Under the pieces are notes generated by a model. That model was not told where the DNA came from. It made no database searches and saw only the letters and a list, made by a program, of their open reading frames with translations. 53,322 nucleotides of DNA from Brevibacillus daliensis (lineage in GTDB: Bacteria; Bacillota; Bacilli; Brevibacillales; Brevibacillaceae), in the NCBI RefSeq assembly GCF_021245735.1, contig NZ_JAJISB010000042.1, forward strand, positions 1 to 53,322, in the 5' to 3' direction. The stretch's first letter is position 1, and the number at the start of each line of letters is the position of its first letter. Positions 45,360-52,678 of the stretch are shown here, piece by piece. The position numbers were made by a program, and so were the translations under genes.

Positions 45360-45389
45360 GTCAGATCTCTCCCCCCAATAAAGTAGTTA

Positions 45390-46946
45390 TTATTCTTTGT
45401 CCAGATTGGCTGTACGAATGATGCCATCTGGAACATACGTAAAGCCTTTTACCTTTTTCGATACACCGAATCTGTCATAGTTATGAAAGATATAGGTATA
45501 AGGCACTTCATCATGAAGAATTTCCATTACCTGATCATATAGTGCTTTACGTTTTGTATTGTCTTGTTCAGAACGAGCTTCATTGATCAAACGGTCTACT
45601 TCCGGATTTGAATAACGAGATTTGTTATTTGGTGCTCCCGTTACATTGAAGTCATAAATGTTTTGATCAGGGTCAACGCGTCCAGACCAGCCTAATTGCA
45701 TAGCTTGGTAGGTACCTTTTTCTGAATTATCTAGCATTGTTCCGTATTCAACTTTTTCCAATTTCATGTCAATGTTGTGCTCTTTCAGCATGTTTTGAAG
45801 TACCGCACCAAATTGTTCGTTAGCAGGTGAAGTAGAGATTTGCATTGTGAAAGAGAAACCGTCTGGTTTTCCACCTTTTGCTAATAAATCTTTAATGACT
45901 GCTGCATCTGGTTTTTCTGATTTATCCGAATCTCCATAAACCAGGTGGCCTGGTGAGAATGGGGAGTTGGCTGGTGAGCTGTATCCATCAAATAAAACTT
46001 TTACAACAGTTTCGCGATCGATAGCGCGGTCAAAAGCTTGACGCAAATACTTGTTATCGAAAGGTGCTGTACTCATATTCAAGTGAATACCCTGATAGCC
46101 ATAGTTGGCAGCAGATATCACCTCAAAGTTAGGATCTTTTTCAAGTCCTGGGATTTCTTTTACAGGAACTTCATCAAGAATATCTAATGCACCAGAACGA
46201 AGATTTTGTACACCAGCACTTTGGTTGGTAAATACTTTGAAGTTAACCTCGTTCAGCTTCACTTCTCCATTCCAGTAGTTCTCATTCTTTTTCAAAGTAA
46301 CATGGTCACCCTTCACTTGCTCTACGAAGGTGAATGGGCCTGTCCCAACTGGACTATTGCGGAAATCATCCCCTGCTTTTTTCGCAGCCTCAGGAGAAAC
46401 CATCATTCCTGAACGGTCAGTAAGTGTAGAGATAAGTGGCGTAAATGGTTTTTCCAGTACGAGTTCAACAGTTGCAGGATCTACTGCTTTAACATCCGTA
46501 ATAAACTTCAATTCACCCTTACGTTTTGAGCCTTCACCTCTATAACGGTCCAGATTGAATTTAACAGCCTCTGCATCTAATTTAGTTCCGTCATGGAACG
46601 TTACGCCTTCTTTTATTTTCAACGTGTATTTCAAACCGTCTGGTGAAACTTCATAAGAAGTAGCCAACATAGGGACAATTTCACCCTTCTCGTTAACATC
46701 AAACAGCTTGTCATATAAACTATTTTGGACGTAACGATCATATAACGACGTGGATTGTGCAGGATCAAGGCTCGGCGGATCTGCTTTTATGCCGATATTT
46801 AATACTTTATTAGATGAGTTGGCAGCTTTTGCTCCACCATCTTTGGAAGGTGCCGCAGTATCTCCTCCACCTCCACAGCCACTTAAAAGCAATGCACCGC
46901 TAAGTAAAAGGGCTGACGCTGTTTTTAAAAATTTGCTTGATAGCAT
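45390..46946 (-). CDS. oppA: Peptide-binding lipoprotein (SBP family 5)
   Basis: 518 residues. The lipoprotein signal ends in LLSGC (Cys about 24), followed by a Gly-rich tether. SBP_bac_5 marks include KADPPSLDPAQSTSLYDRYVQNSLYDKLF, SPDGLKYTLKIKEGVTFHDGTKL and AFDRAIDRETVVKVLFDGYSSPANSPFSPG, cited here as regions at about 55-85, 105-125 and 305-335. It is anchored outside the membrane and delivers peptides to OppBC. The size and motifs fit the Dpp/Gsi (dipeptide/glutathione) side of the family; the ligand is not determined. It is the first structural gene after the lrp-type regulator. Confidence 0.92.
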   Translation of the reverse strand: MLSSKFLKTASALLLSGALLLSGCGGGGDTAAPSKDGGAKAANSSNKVLNIGIKADPPSLDPAQSTSLYDRYVQNSLYDKLFDVNEKGEIVPMLATSYEVSPDGLKYTLKIKEGVTFHDGTKLDAEAVKFNLDRYRGEGSKRKGELKFITDVKAVDPATVELVLEKPFTPLISTLTDRSGMMVSPEAAKKAGDDFRNSPVGTGPFTFVEQVKGDHVTLKKNENYWNGEVKLNEVNFKVFTNQSAGVQNLRSGALDILDEVPVKEIPGLEKDPNFEVISAANYGYQGIHLNMSTAPFDNKYLRQAFDRAIDRETVVKVLFDGYSSPANSPFSPGHLVYGDSDKSEKPDAAVIKDLLAKGGKPDGFSFTMQISTSPANEQFGAVLQNMLKEHNIDMKLEKVEYGTMLDNSEKGTYQAMQLGWSGRVDPDQNIYDFNVTGAPNNKSRYSNPEVDRLINEARSEQDNTKRKALYDQVMEILHDEVPYTYIFHNYDRFGVSKKVKGFTYVPDGIIRTANLDKE

Positions 46947-47007
46947 TTTTCTCTCCTCATTTCCTCTTTTTTCTTTTTAATTAAATATTTTGTCTATTTG
47001 ATGTAAC

Positions 47008-47041
47008 AGAAAATTCCACAGGTTTCTGAATGGAATTTTCT
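47008..47041. terminator. Hairpin between the Lrp gene and oppA
   Basis: AGAAAATTCCA (47008-47018) pairs perfectly with TGGAATTTTCT (47031-47041). It lies 60 bases upstream of oppA and 25 after the lrp stop. The T run after it is weak on the minus strand, so it may be a partial terminator or an mRNA structure. Confidence 0.45.
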
Positions 47042-47065
47042 TTATTGATAACAAAAGAATACTCC

Positions 47066-47536
47066 CTATCGAATAAATTTCAATTTTGACTTAAGTACTT
47101 TTAACTCAATGATAACGTTGGTCTTGGTAATTCCATCAATCTTGTTTAGACGATTAACTAAAAAATTCGAAAGTTCATGATAATCCCTGGTAAACACCTG
47201 AATCAACAATTGATAATCTCCAGAAGTCAGGATGACCAGACGAATTTCATGAATGTCATTCATCACTTCAATGACGTTCTCAAGCATATGGTTTTCAACC
47301 GCCACCTGGATCATGGTTTGAACAAGAATTCCTGCTTTGATAGGATTAACGATCCCTACCAAACTTAAAATCCCTTCTTCTTGCATCTGTTGCACTCGAA
47401 TCCGGATGGTCTTTTCCGTGACGCCTATTTCTTTTGCAATTTGAGTAAAAGGAAGTCGTGCATTTTCTTGTAGCCTTGTTACAATTTGATAATCCAGATC
47501 ATCCAATTCCGAATACAGATATCTTTGTGTATTCAT
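47066..47536 (-). CDS. Lrp/AsnC-family transcriptional regulator (YwrC-like)
   Basis: 156 residues. The helix-turn-helix is LDYQIVTRLQENARLPFTQIAKEIGVTEKTIRIRVQQM (about 14-51), and the RAM ligand-binding domain follows (about 70-150, VEVMNDIHEIRLVILTSGDYQLLIQV). Lrp proteins bind amino acids as octamers. B. subtilis YwrC (ChrS) controls the CHR genes next to it, so this one likely controls the downstream opp-CHR-GGT run. It is co-directional with oppA. A widely spaced inverted repeat lies in its own promoter region. Confidence 0.9.
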   Translation of the reverse strand: MNTQRYLYSELDDLDYQIVTRLQENARLPFTQIAKEIGVTEKTIRIRVQQMQEEGILSLVGIVNPIKAGILVQTMIQVAVENHMLENVIEVMNDIHEIRLVILTSGDYQLLIQVFTRDYHELSNFLVNRLNKIDGITKTNVIIELKVLKSKLKFIR

Positions 47537-47567
47537 TTTTAACTTCCTTCCTCAATATCACCTGATT

Positions 47568-47627
47568 TCGTCTTAAGACCTCAATTTTGTTCCTAATATA
47601 AGTATTTTTTTCGGTATTTTAAGACGA
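47568..47627. promoter_or_regulatory. Spaced inverted repeat upstream of the Lrp gene
   Basis: TCGTCTTAA (47568-47576) and TTAAGACGA (47619-47627) are perfect inverted 9-mers about 51 bases centre to centre, roughly five helical turns. They bracket the AT-rich promoter region. This spacing would suit DNA wrapping by an Lrp octamer. Confidence 0.5.
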
Positions 47628-47756
47628 TTTAATTTTTACTTATAATAGTCCATAAGTAGTTTATAATCAATATATTTTTTTATTTTTTCGTTAATTTTTC
47701 TTAATTAGATATAATTTTTTTAGCAGTATAGGTAAATAAAAGCTGTAGCTACAAAG

Positions 47757-47770
47757 TGAAAGCGTTATCA
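47757..47770. promoter_or_regulatory. cre site matching the CcpA consensus
   Basis: TGAAAGCGTTATCA fits TGWAARCGYTWNCW at all positions. It lies 220 bases upstream of the Lrp gene and on the far side of the 47789-47829 hairpin from DUF2325, so the Lrp-opp-CHR-GGT run is the likeliest target. Confidence 0.6.
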
Positions 47771-47788
47771 TTAAATTGGTTATAATAA

Positions 47789-47829
47789 AGAGACCGTTCA
47801 CCAGTTGAATCCGGCTAAACGGTCTCTTA
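47789..47829 (-). terminator. Hairpin, probable terminator after DUF2325
   Basis: AAGAGACCGTT (47789-47799) pairs perfectly with AACGGTCTCTT (47819-47829). On the minus strand TTTATTATAA follows. The stretch 47830-47950 shows nothing else. Confidence 0.6.
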
Positions 47830-47950
47830 TGTTACATTATGGATATAATTCAACTTCCCATCATTTATCTAACTAATCTCGAAGTTATGTACTTGTTCCA
47901 GGAGGGTAAGAAGTAATAGAATTCCTATTTTTTCCTTGATTACTATATTT

Positions 47951-48238
47951 TTAAGCACTTATTTCTTGTGATTGGAGTACTTGAGATACTGCTGAACATG
48001 AACGTTTGCAAAAACAGATCGGTACTTGTTGATCTTTAGCTTGCGATTTAATTTTTTTCGCCAAATTATGATTCACAAAATCGGTCAATACCAATATCAT
48101 TTTCACATCACACGGAATTTTTATTGCAGTTGCTGAATTTTTCCTACCCGTGACGTGATGTACCTTTTTAAAGCCCACTTCTTCTAACAGGGAAAGAATA
48201 TTTCCCAAGCGGTCTCCTCCAATAACCAGAATGGACAT
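47951..48238 (-). CDS. DUF2325 protein with CxCxxxC motif
   Basis: 95 residues. It begins ILVIGGDRLGNILSLLEEVGF with a Rossmann-like first strand and glycine turn, continues with MILVLTDFVNHNLAKKIKSQA, and matches DUF2325 proteins. Near the end it has PICFCKRSC (C75, C77, C81), plus C43: a possible metal or iron-sulfur site. The function is not established. ATG 48238 has a perfect AAAGGAGG. It is divergent from the IMEF-encapsulin operon. Two Fur-like palindromes lie 76-112 bases upstream of its start, so iron control is likely. Confidence 0.8.
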   Translation of the reverse strand: MSILVIGGDRLGNILSLLEEVGFKKVHHVTGRKNSATAIKIPCDVKMILVLTDFVNHNLAKKIKSQAKDQQVPICFCKRSCSAVSQVLQSQEISA

Positions 48239-48313
48239 GCCATTCGCCTCCTTTTTTAGTTATTGCATTTTGTATGTCGTAAAAGCACAATTATTTTTGT
48301 CTGATTTTTTAAT

Positions 48314-48350
48314 TGAGAATAAGTATCATTCTTATTGATAAATATTATCA
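48314..48350. promoter_or_regulatory. Tandem Fur-box-like palindromes in the DUF2325/IMEF intergenic region
   Basis: TGATAAATATTATCA (48336-48350) differs from the Bacillus 7-1-7 Fur box TGATAATNATTATCA at one informative base and has perfect 6-bp arms. TGAGAATAAGTATCA (48314-48328) matches 12 of 14. A further AATAAG-N7-CTTATT palindrome bridges them. They are closest to the DUF2325 start. A weak plus-strand promoter (TTGAGA/18/GATAAA) would overlap them. Confidence 0.7.
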
Positions 48351-48428
48351 CTAGGCTTTGTGATTTGCAATACACTTTGTTGTTTTTTTCTATTATTAGG
48401 ATGAATTTTCTATTCTGGTAGTGTTTTA

Positions 48429-48458
48429 TTGATTGGAACGTTTACCCAACTGTATAAT
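48429..48458 (+). promoter_or_regulatory. Promoter of the IMEF-encapsulin operon
   Basis: TTGATT (48429-48434), an 18-base spacer, then a perfect TATAAT (48453-48458), 42 bases before the IMEF start. It contains no Fur-like box itself; the palindromes lie about 80 bases upstream. Confidence 0.65.
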
Positions 48459-48500
48459 GAAATTAACTTTTCTATTCTGAAAAAGGAGGTGGAGTGATCC

Positions 48501-49127
48501 ATGCAGGAAATGAAACAACTCCACGCTATCTTTACTCGAACAGAGGCAGGTATCAAGAGTTTTCGCAACATGATACAACCACTGATCGATCATGCGGTTG
48601 ATGAGCACACCAAGCTGTATTATCACCATATCTCTGAAGAGGAAGAACAGCGATTGGAAAGGCTGGAGGATTTAATTCCCCGTTTACAAAAATTACATTC
48701 TGTTGATTACCTGGAACAGGTTAGCGATCGTGAGCTCTCGCATCTGCTCTCTGACTTGCATCTGGAGCGATTTGGTCTTCATAATTTCCGCGAGCATCTT
48801 GAACTCGCCCTTTACGAATTCAAAGCAGATACCGAGCGTCAACAGCTTAATGAAATGAGGGAGCATACCCAGCAAGATTATTTGCATATGAAAGAAATTA
48901 TGGCGAAATTAAGTGAAAAATTCTCTGATGCTATACCTATTAAAGGGAATTTGCATGATCATGACCACGGTCACGATATCCATCAGGTCGATCATTTTCA
49001 TGCTTCATCTACATCATCCGCTTCTGTAGGTAATTCCAGTTCACAGCAAAACACTTCAGCTACTACCTTCCCTTCCAATGAGAAAAAAGGCTTAACTGTT
49101 GGCAGTTTGCGTCATCTTTCCAGCTAA
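48501..49127 (+). CDS. IMEF-type encapsulin cargo protein (iron-mineralizing)
   Basis: 208 residues. Residues about 1-145 are alpha helical, with many Glu/His (for example DEHTKLYYHHISEEEE and LERFGLHNFREHLELALYEF), as expected of a four-helix iron-oxidising protein. A His/Asp-rich patch (152-167, HDHDHGHDIHQ...) and a Ser/Thr/Asn linker (about 168-196) lead to LTVGSLR near the C-terminus, the typical encapsulation signal. IMEF cargo of Firmicutes oxidises ferrous iron inside the encapsulin shell. AAAGGAGG precedes ATG 48501. The shell gene follows after 94 bases. The identification rests on the tail, the layout and the adjacent shell. Confidence 0.85.
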   Translation: MQEMKQLHAIFTRTEAGIKSFRNMIQPLIDHAVDEHTKLYYHHISEEEEQRLERLEDLIPRLQKLHSVDYLEQVSDRELSHLLSDLHLERFGLHNFREHLELALYEFKADTERQQLNEMREHTQQDYLHMKEIMAKLSEKFSDAIPIKGNLHDHDHGHDIHQVDHFHASSTSSASVGNSSSQQNTSATTFPSNEKKGLTVGSLRHLSS

Positions 49128-49221
49128 TATTGGCGGATGTTTTTCATGCGTATCAGGAGGTAAAGCCCAGAAGCTAATACTTTCTAATACAGTAAATAAG
49201 ACGAAACGAACGGAGGTTACT

Positions 49222-50070
49222 ATGGATAAAACAAAGAAGTTTCCTGATTCTCCACTTTCAAAAGATGAGTGGGGACAACTCGATGAAACCATTGTAGAAA
49301 TGGCGCGTCGCCAATTGGTAGGACGCCGCTTTATCGATATTTATGGACCATTAGGAGAAGGAATTCAGACTATTACTAATGATATTTATGATGAGTCTCG
49401 TTTTGGAAACCTGAGCTTGCGTGGGGAATCCTTGGAATTGAGTAAGCCTAGCAAACGAGTTAGTTTGACTATTCCCATTTTGTATAAGGATTTTATGCTT
49501 TATTGGCGAGATCGAGCACAAGCACGTACGTTAGGTATGCCGATTGATTTAAGTGCAGCAGCTAATGCAGCAGCTGGTTGTGCATTAATGGAAGATGATT
49601 TGATTTTTAATGGTGCTGAGGAATTTGATTTGCCAGGGCTCATGAATGTGAAGGGGCGTCTGACTCATATCAAGAGTGACTGGATGGAATCAGGAAATGC
49701 TTTCGGAGATGTTGTGGAAGCCCGCAATAAGCTATTGAAAATGGGTCACAGTGGTCCTTATGCATTGATCGTTTCTCCTGAGTTATATTCTCTCTTGCAT
49801 CGTGTTCATAAAGGGACGAACGTGCTGGAGATTGATCATATTCGAAATCTGGTAACAGAAGGCGTGTTCCAATCGCCAGTTATTAAAGGATCCTCTGGCG
49901 TCTTGGTAGCAACGGGCCGCCATAATCTTGACCTAGCGATTGCCGAAGATTTCGACTCTGCTTTCCTTGGCGATGAACAAATGAACAGTGTATTACGTGT
50001 ATATGAATGCATAGTGCTGCGAGTTAAGCGTCCAAGTGCAATTTGCACACTTGAGAGCATGGAAGAATAG
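49222..50070 (+). CDS. Family 1 encapsulin shell protein (HK97 fold)
   Basis: 282 residues, the size of the large Firmicute encapsulins that pair with IMEF cargo. Recognisable segments include DSPLSKDEWGQLDETIVEMARRQLVGRRF, IYGPLGEGIQTI, LTIPILYKDFMLYWRDRA, DLSAAANAAAGCALMEDDLIFNGA, GPYALIVSPELYSLLHRVH and the E-loop region around SLRGESLELSKPSKRV. Subunits self-assemble to an icosahedral compartment in the cytoplasm. IMEF-type shells are known to be T=4 and about 42 nm, storing thousands of iron atoms. ATG 49222 has CGGAGG upstream; the open frame to 49099 overlaps IMEF and is rejected. No phage genes surround it. Confidence 0.94.
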   Translation: MDKTKKFPDSPLSKDEWGQLDETIVEMARRQLVGRRFIDIYGPLGEGIQTITNDIYDESRFGNLSLRGESLELSKPSKRVSLTIPILYKDFMLYWRDRAQARTLGMPIDLSAAANAAAGCALMEDDLIFNGAEEFDLPGLMNVKGRLTHIKSDWMESGNAFGDVVEARNKLLKMGHSGPYALIVSPELYSLLHRVHKGTNVLEIDHIRNLVTEGVFQSPVIKGSSGVLVATGRHNLDLAIAEDFDSAFLGDEQMNSVLRVYECIVLRVKRPSAICTLESMEE

Positions 50071-50090
50071 TTGTATTACAGGTAATTATG

Positions 50091-50135
50091 GCGTGTGGAA
50101 GGAGTACGAATGGTACTTCTCTACACGCTTTTTTG
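50091..50135 (+). terminator. Terminator of the encapsulin operon
   Basis: GCGTGT (50091-50096) pairs with ACACGC (50123-50128), with inner GAGTAC/GGTACTTC pairing. TTTTTT follows. Confidence 0.8.
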
Positions 50136-50149
50136 TCTTAATCCTACTT

Positions 50150-50623
50150 TAGTGGAGAAAACCAGCTTCTCTTTTCACCCTTCACTAAGAGTCTTCGCCC
50201 CGCTGAGGGTTAGACCGTTCGCTCCGCATTCATCATCAGGAAAGCTCAAAACGATGTCTTCACTGTAAGACTTGCTGGGTTTCGCTTTTTAATCCCGATG
50301 AAGAGTGCTACGCTTGGTCGGGCTTCGCCAAGTCGCTCTGTGTGAAAAGAGAATCTGGTTTTTCATGTTGTTGGATTTGTTAGTGTTTTTCCACCGCAAC
50401 TGTTTGCAGAAGAAGCACATTTTTTGTCTAGAACTATTTAAGGTCCTACTTAGCTACTAGGTAAAGAGTGCGGATTAAAAAGTGCAACCTGTGAGATACT
50501 GCGTAGCATTCTCCTCCTTTTGCACTTTCCGCACTTTTTGCCCAGTAGCGGACAGTCATAGCTCCCTTGCGGGACCTTAACGAGTTCGTAGACAAAAAAT
50601 GCGCTTCTTCTGCAAGACCACTA
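50150..50623. repeat. Two-module palindromic repeat, copy 3
   Basis: About 474 bp, with the same length and module spacing as copy 1. Module A is 50158-50362 (terminal arms with one mismatch). Module B is 50406-50613 (one mismatch). The inner B stem reads CTACTAGGTAAAGAGTGCGG / CCGCACTTTTTGCCCAGTAG. Against copy 1 it has paired changes at two positions (A-T to T-A, and A-T to G-C). The inner A stem is partly broken. It lies between the encapsulin terminator and the convergent Fur-controlled gene. TAGTGG and CCACTA close the ends. Confidence 0.9.
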
Positions 50624-50665
50624 CAGTAATCAAATAATCCCACAACGTTTATCATTGCAAAAGAA

Positions 50666-50705
50666 AAACTCTTCTTATGTCCAAGACAGGGCATAAAAAG
50701 AGTTT
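50666..50705 (-). terminator. Terminator of the Fur-box gene
   Basis: AAACTCTTCTTATG (50666-50679) pairs with CATAAAAAGAGTTT (50692-50705), one mismatch. On the minus strand TTCTTTTG follows. Confidence 0.7.
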
Positions 50706-50730
50706 ATTATTGTCTTCATTCGATTTTCTA

Positions 50731-51204
50731 TTAGGCAATACGTACAAGTTTCTTCTGTTCTTCTGGTAACAGAAATGGCAAGCTTACATGTTCCATAGCA
50801 AGCTCTAGTCCAATATCAAAGACTAAGCGCTCTGCTTCTTCCTGAAATGGAATGGTACAGCTTCCTTTATTTAAATCACAAAGCAGCTTTAGATGCTTCA
50901 ATCTCTCAGCAACCTTCTGCTCTCGCATGATTTCGTTACTAAGATCCCCCACGTTTACATGTCTGGCATCCACAATCATGCTGATGTCTTGTATATGTAC
51001 AATCAGCCTTTTTCCTTCTTTGGTTACAAACCCTATGGAGCAAAACTGGGCATCTGACATTTCCAGACGAGTAATGACAGCTTGATGGTACTCTTCTCCT
51101 GAACGTAGCTTGATTACATCCGCTTCAACAGCTCCACCTAGTTTTCGCTCATTGGAAACCACCGTATGCATGTCTGTATACCCGTTAATCTGATATCTCG
51201 TCAC
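50731..51204 (-). CDS. Protein of unknown function behind a Fur-box promoter
   Basis: 157 residues, soluble, with no signal peptide or membrane helix. The first ~85 residues look like beta strands (a PilZ-like barrel is one guess: EADVIKLRSGEEYHQAVITRLEM, SIGFVTKEGKRLIVHIQDISMIVD). The rest is helical (REQKVAERLKHLKLLCDL...). It has three Cys residues (C54, C108, C116) and no metal motif. I do not recognise the family. The start is GTG 51204, with AAAGGAGG upstream. Its promoter has one Fur-like box in the spacer and another just downstream. It is convergent with the encapsulin operon across repeat copy 3. No encapsulation-type tail is visible (the C-terminus reads KKLVRIA). Confidence 0.7.
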   Translation of the reverse strand: MTRYQINGYTDMHTVVSNERKLGGAVEADVIKLRSGEEYHQAVITRLEMSDAQFCSIGFVTKEGKRLIVHIQDISMIVDARHVNVGDLSNEIMREQKVAERLKHLKLLCDLNKGSCTIPFQEEAERLVFDIGLELAMEHVSLPFLLPEEQKKLVRIA

Positions 51205-51256
51205 TGGCTATTGCCCTCCTTTGCTGTCATAATAAAGCGTTTAATTTAATCATTAA

Positions 51257-51313
51257 TGATATTCATTATCATAAGACTAGAGTTATCATATAATGAAAAT
51301 CATTCTTAGTCAA
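51257..51313 (-). promoter_or_regulatory. Fur-controlled promoter
   Basis: On the minus strand, TTGACT (complement of 51308-51313), a 17-base spacer, then TATGAT (complement of 51285-51290). A Fur-like box (51294-51308, 11 of 14) fills the spacer. A second, TGATATTCATTATCA (51257-51271, 13 of 14 informative bases), lies just after the expected start of transcription. This is the arrangement of a classic iron-repressed promoter. Confidence 0.75.
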
Positions 51314-51360
51314 TGGTTAGAATATTTGTTGTATAAGTCTTACTGATACAGTTACAAAAA

Positions 51361-51399
51361 AGGGAGCAGAATGCGGCAACTTCCCACATTTTGCTCCCT
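51361..51399 (-). terminator. Terminator of the aminotransferase gene
   Basis: AGGGAGCAGAATG (51361-51373) pairs with CATTTTGCTCCCT (51387-51399). On the minus strand TTTTTTT follows. Confidence 0.8.
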
Positions 51400-51409
51400 C
51401 TTTTATTCT

Positions 51410-52582
51410 CTATGAAAACAGTTTTAACTGTTCCATTCTCATCACAGCTTCTCGCAAACGGTCTTCCGTATTTAACAAGCCAATACGTACATATCCTTCT
51501 CCATGCTCCCCAAATCCAATACCTGGCGCTACCATTACATGTGCTTTAGTAAGGAGTAAGTCAGCTAACTCTACTGAACCATAACCCGCTGGAACTGGTA
51601 GCCAAGCGAAGAATGACCCTTGAGAAGGTGTGCATTTCCAACCAATTTGGTGCAAGGCATCGAAGAGAGCATCTCTTCTTCCCTGATAGGTTTGGACTAA
51701 TTGGGATACACACTCTTGGGAGCCCGTTAGCGCCCTTGCTGCTGCCATCTGCACAGCTCCAAACAAACTGACAAAATAATGGTCTTGTAGCGTGTTGATG
51801 AGACGCACGACATCACGATTTCCTACCATTGCGCCCACGCGCCAGCCCGCCATATTATAGGTTTTGGATAAGGTATAAAACTCTACTCCCACTTCCTTGG
51901 CTCCTGGAACCTGCATGAAACTAACTGGCTTTTTACCATCAAAACTAATTCCCCCATAAGCAAAATCCGAGCATACCACAATCTCATTCTTTTTCGCGAA
52001 TTTCATTGTCTCCTCATAAAATTCCATAGGAGCATTTACTGCTGTTGGATTATTAGGGTAATTAACGAACATCAGTTTTGCTTTTTGGATATCTTCGTCT
52101 TTCAACTTACCATAATCAGGTAAGAATCCATTTTCCGCCAAAAGTGGCATAGGTACCATTCTAGCACCTGTAATGGCTACGCCTGACCAATAATCGGGAT
52201 AGCCTGGGTCCGGTACCAACGCAACATCACCTGGATTGAGCAGAACTTGACAGATTTCCACCAATCCGGTCTTACTCCCCATCAGAATAGCTACCTCCTC
52301 TTCCGGGTCTAGATCTACATCAAATTCTTGTTTATACCAATGTGCGATCGCCTGCTTTAATTCAATCCTTCCCTGGAACGGTGGATATTTATGATGAAGG
52401 GGGTCTGCTGCTTGTTTGCACAACTCCTCTACAATATGTGGGGGGGTGGGCAAATCTGGATTTCCCTGTCCTAAATTAATGACATCATGCCCTTCTGCAA
52501 TCACTTTGTTTACTTTGGCGACCATGGTGGAGAAAAACTGTGTCGGCAGCTGTTCCATCATGGATGCTGGTTGAATACGCAT
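51410..52582 (-). CDS. Class I PLP-dependent aminotransferase (MtnE/DapL-like)
   Basis: 390 residues. Fold type I features include INLGQGNPDLPTP, the AILMGSKTGLVEICQVLLNPGD segment, PDPGYPDYWSG, NYPNNPTA, CSDFAYGGI (Asp binding the PLP ring nitrogen) and YTLSKTYNMAGWRVG, with the Schiff-base Lys in SKT. Substrate choice in this branch (methionine-salvage MtnE, LL-diaminopimelate, alanine) is hard to read; overall wording is closest to the Bacillus MtnE group, as I remember it. No SAM riboswitch lies upstream. ATG 52582 has AGGG 7 bases upstream, so the 6-codon extension is rejected. Monocistronic. Confidence 0.85.
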   Translation of the reverse strand: MRIQPASMMEQLPTQFFSTMVAKVNKVIAEGHDVINLGQGNPDLPTPPHIVEELCKQAADPLHHKYPPFQGRIELKQAIAHWYKQEFDVDLDPEEEVAILMGSKTGLVEICQVLLNPGDVALVPDPGYPDYWSGVAITGARMVPMPLLAENGFLPDYGKLKDEDIQKAKLMFVNYPNNPTAVNAPMEFYEETMKFAKKNEIVVCSDFAYGGISFDGKKPVSFMQVPGAKEVGVEFYTLSKTYNMAGWRVGAMVGNRDVVRLINTLQDHYFVSLFGAVQMAAARALTGSQECVSQLVQTYQGRRDALFDALHQIGWKCTPSQGSFFAWLPVPAGYGSVELADLLLTKAHVMVAPGIGFGEHGEGYVRIGLLNTEDRLREAVMRMEQLKLFS

Positions 52583-52678
52583 GGTGTTCCCTACTTTCAT
52601 TAATTATCTGACTAGACTGACATATATGACAAAGATATTTCTTGCTAGGATTTTTAAAGATTGACTTAATCCTACTTC

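Noticed and set aside
49099-50070. Encapsulin as a prophage capsid gene, or with a 41-residue longer start
   Set aside because: No portal, terminase or tail genes are nearby and a cargo gene with an encapsulation tail precedes it. The longer start overlaps the IMEF end and lacks the strong ribosome site at 49222.
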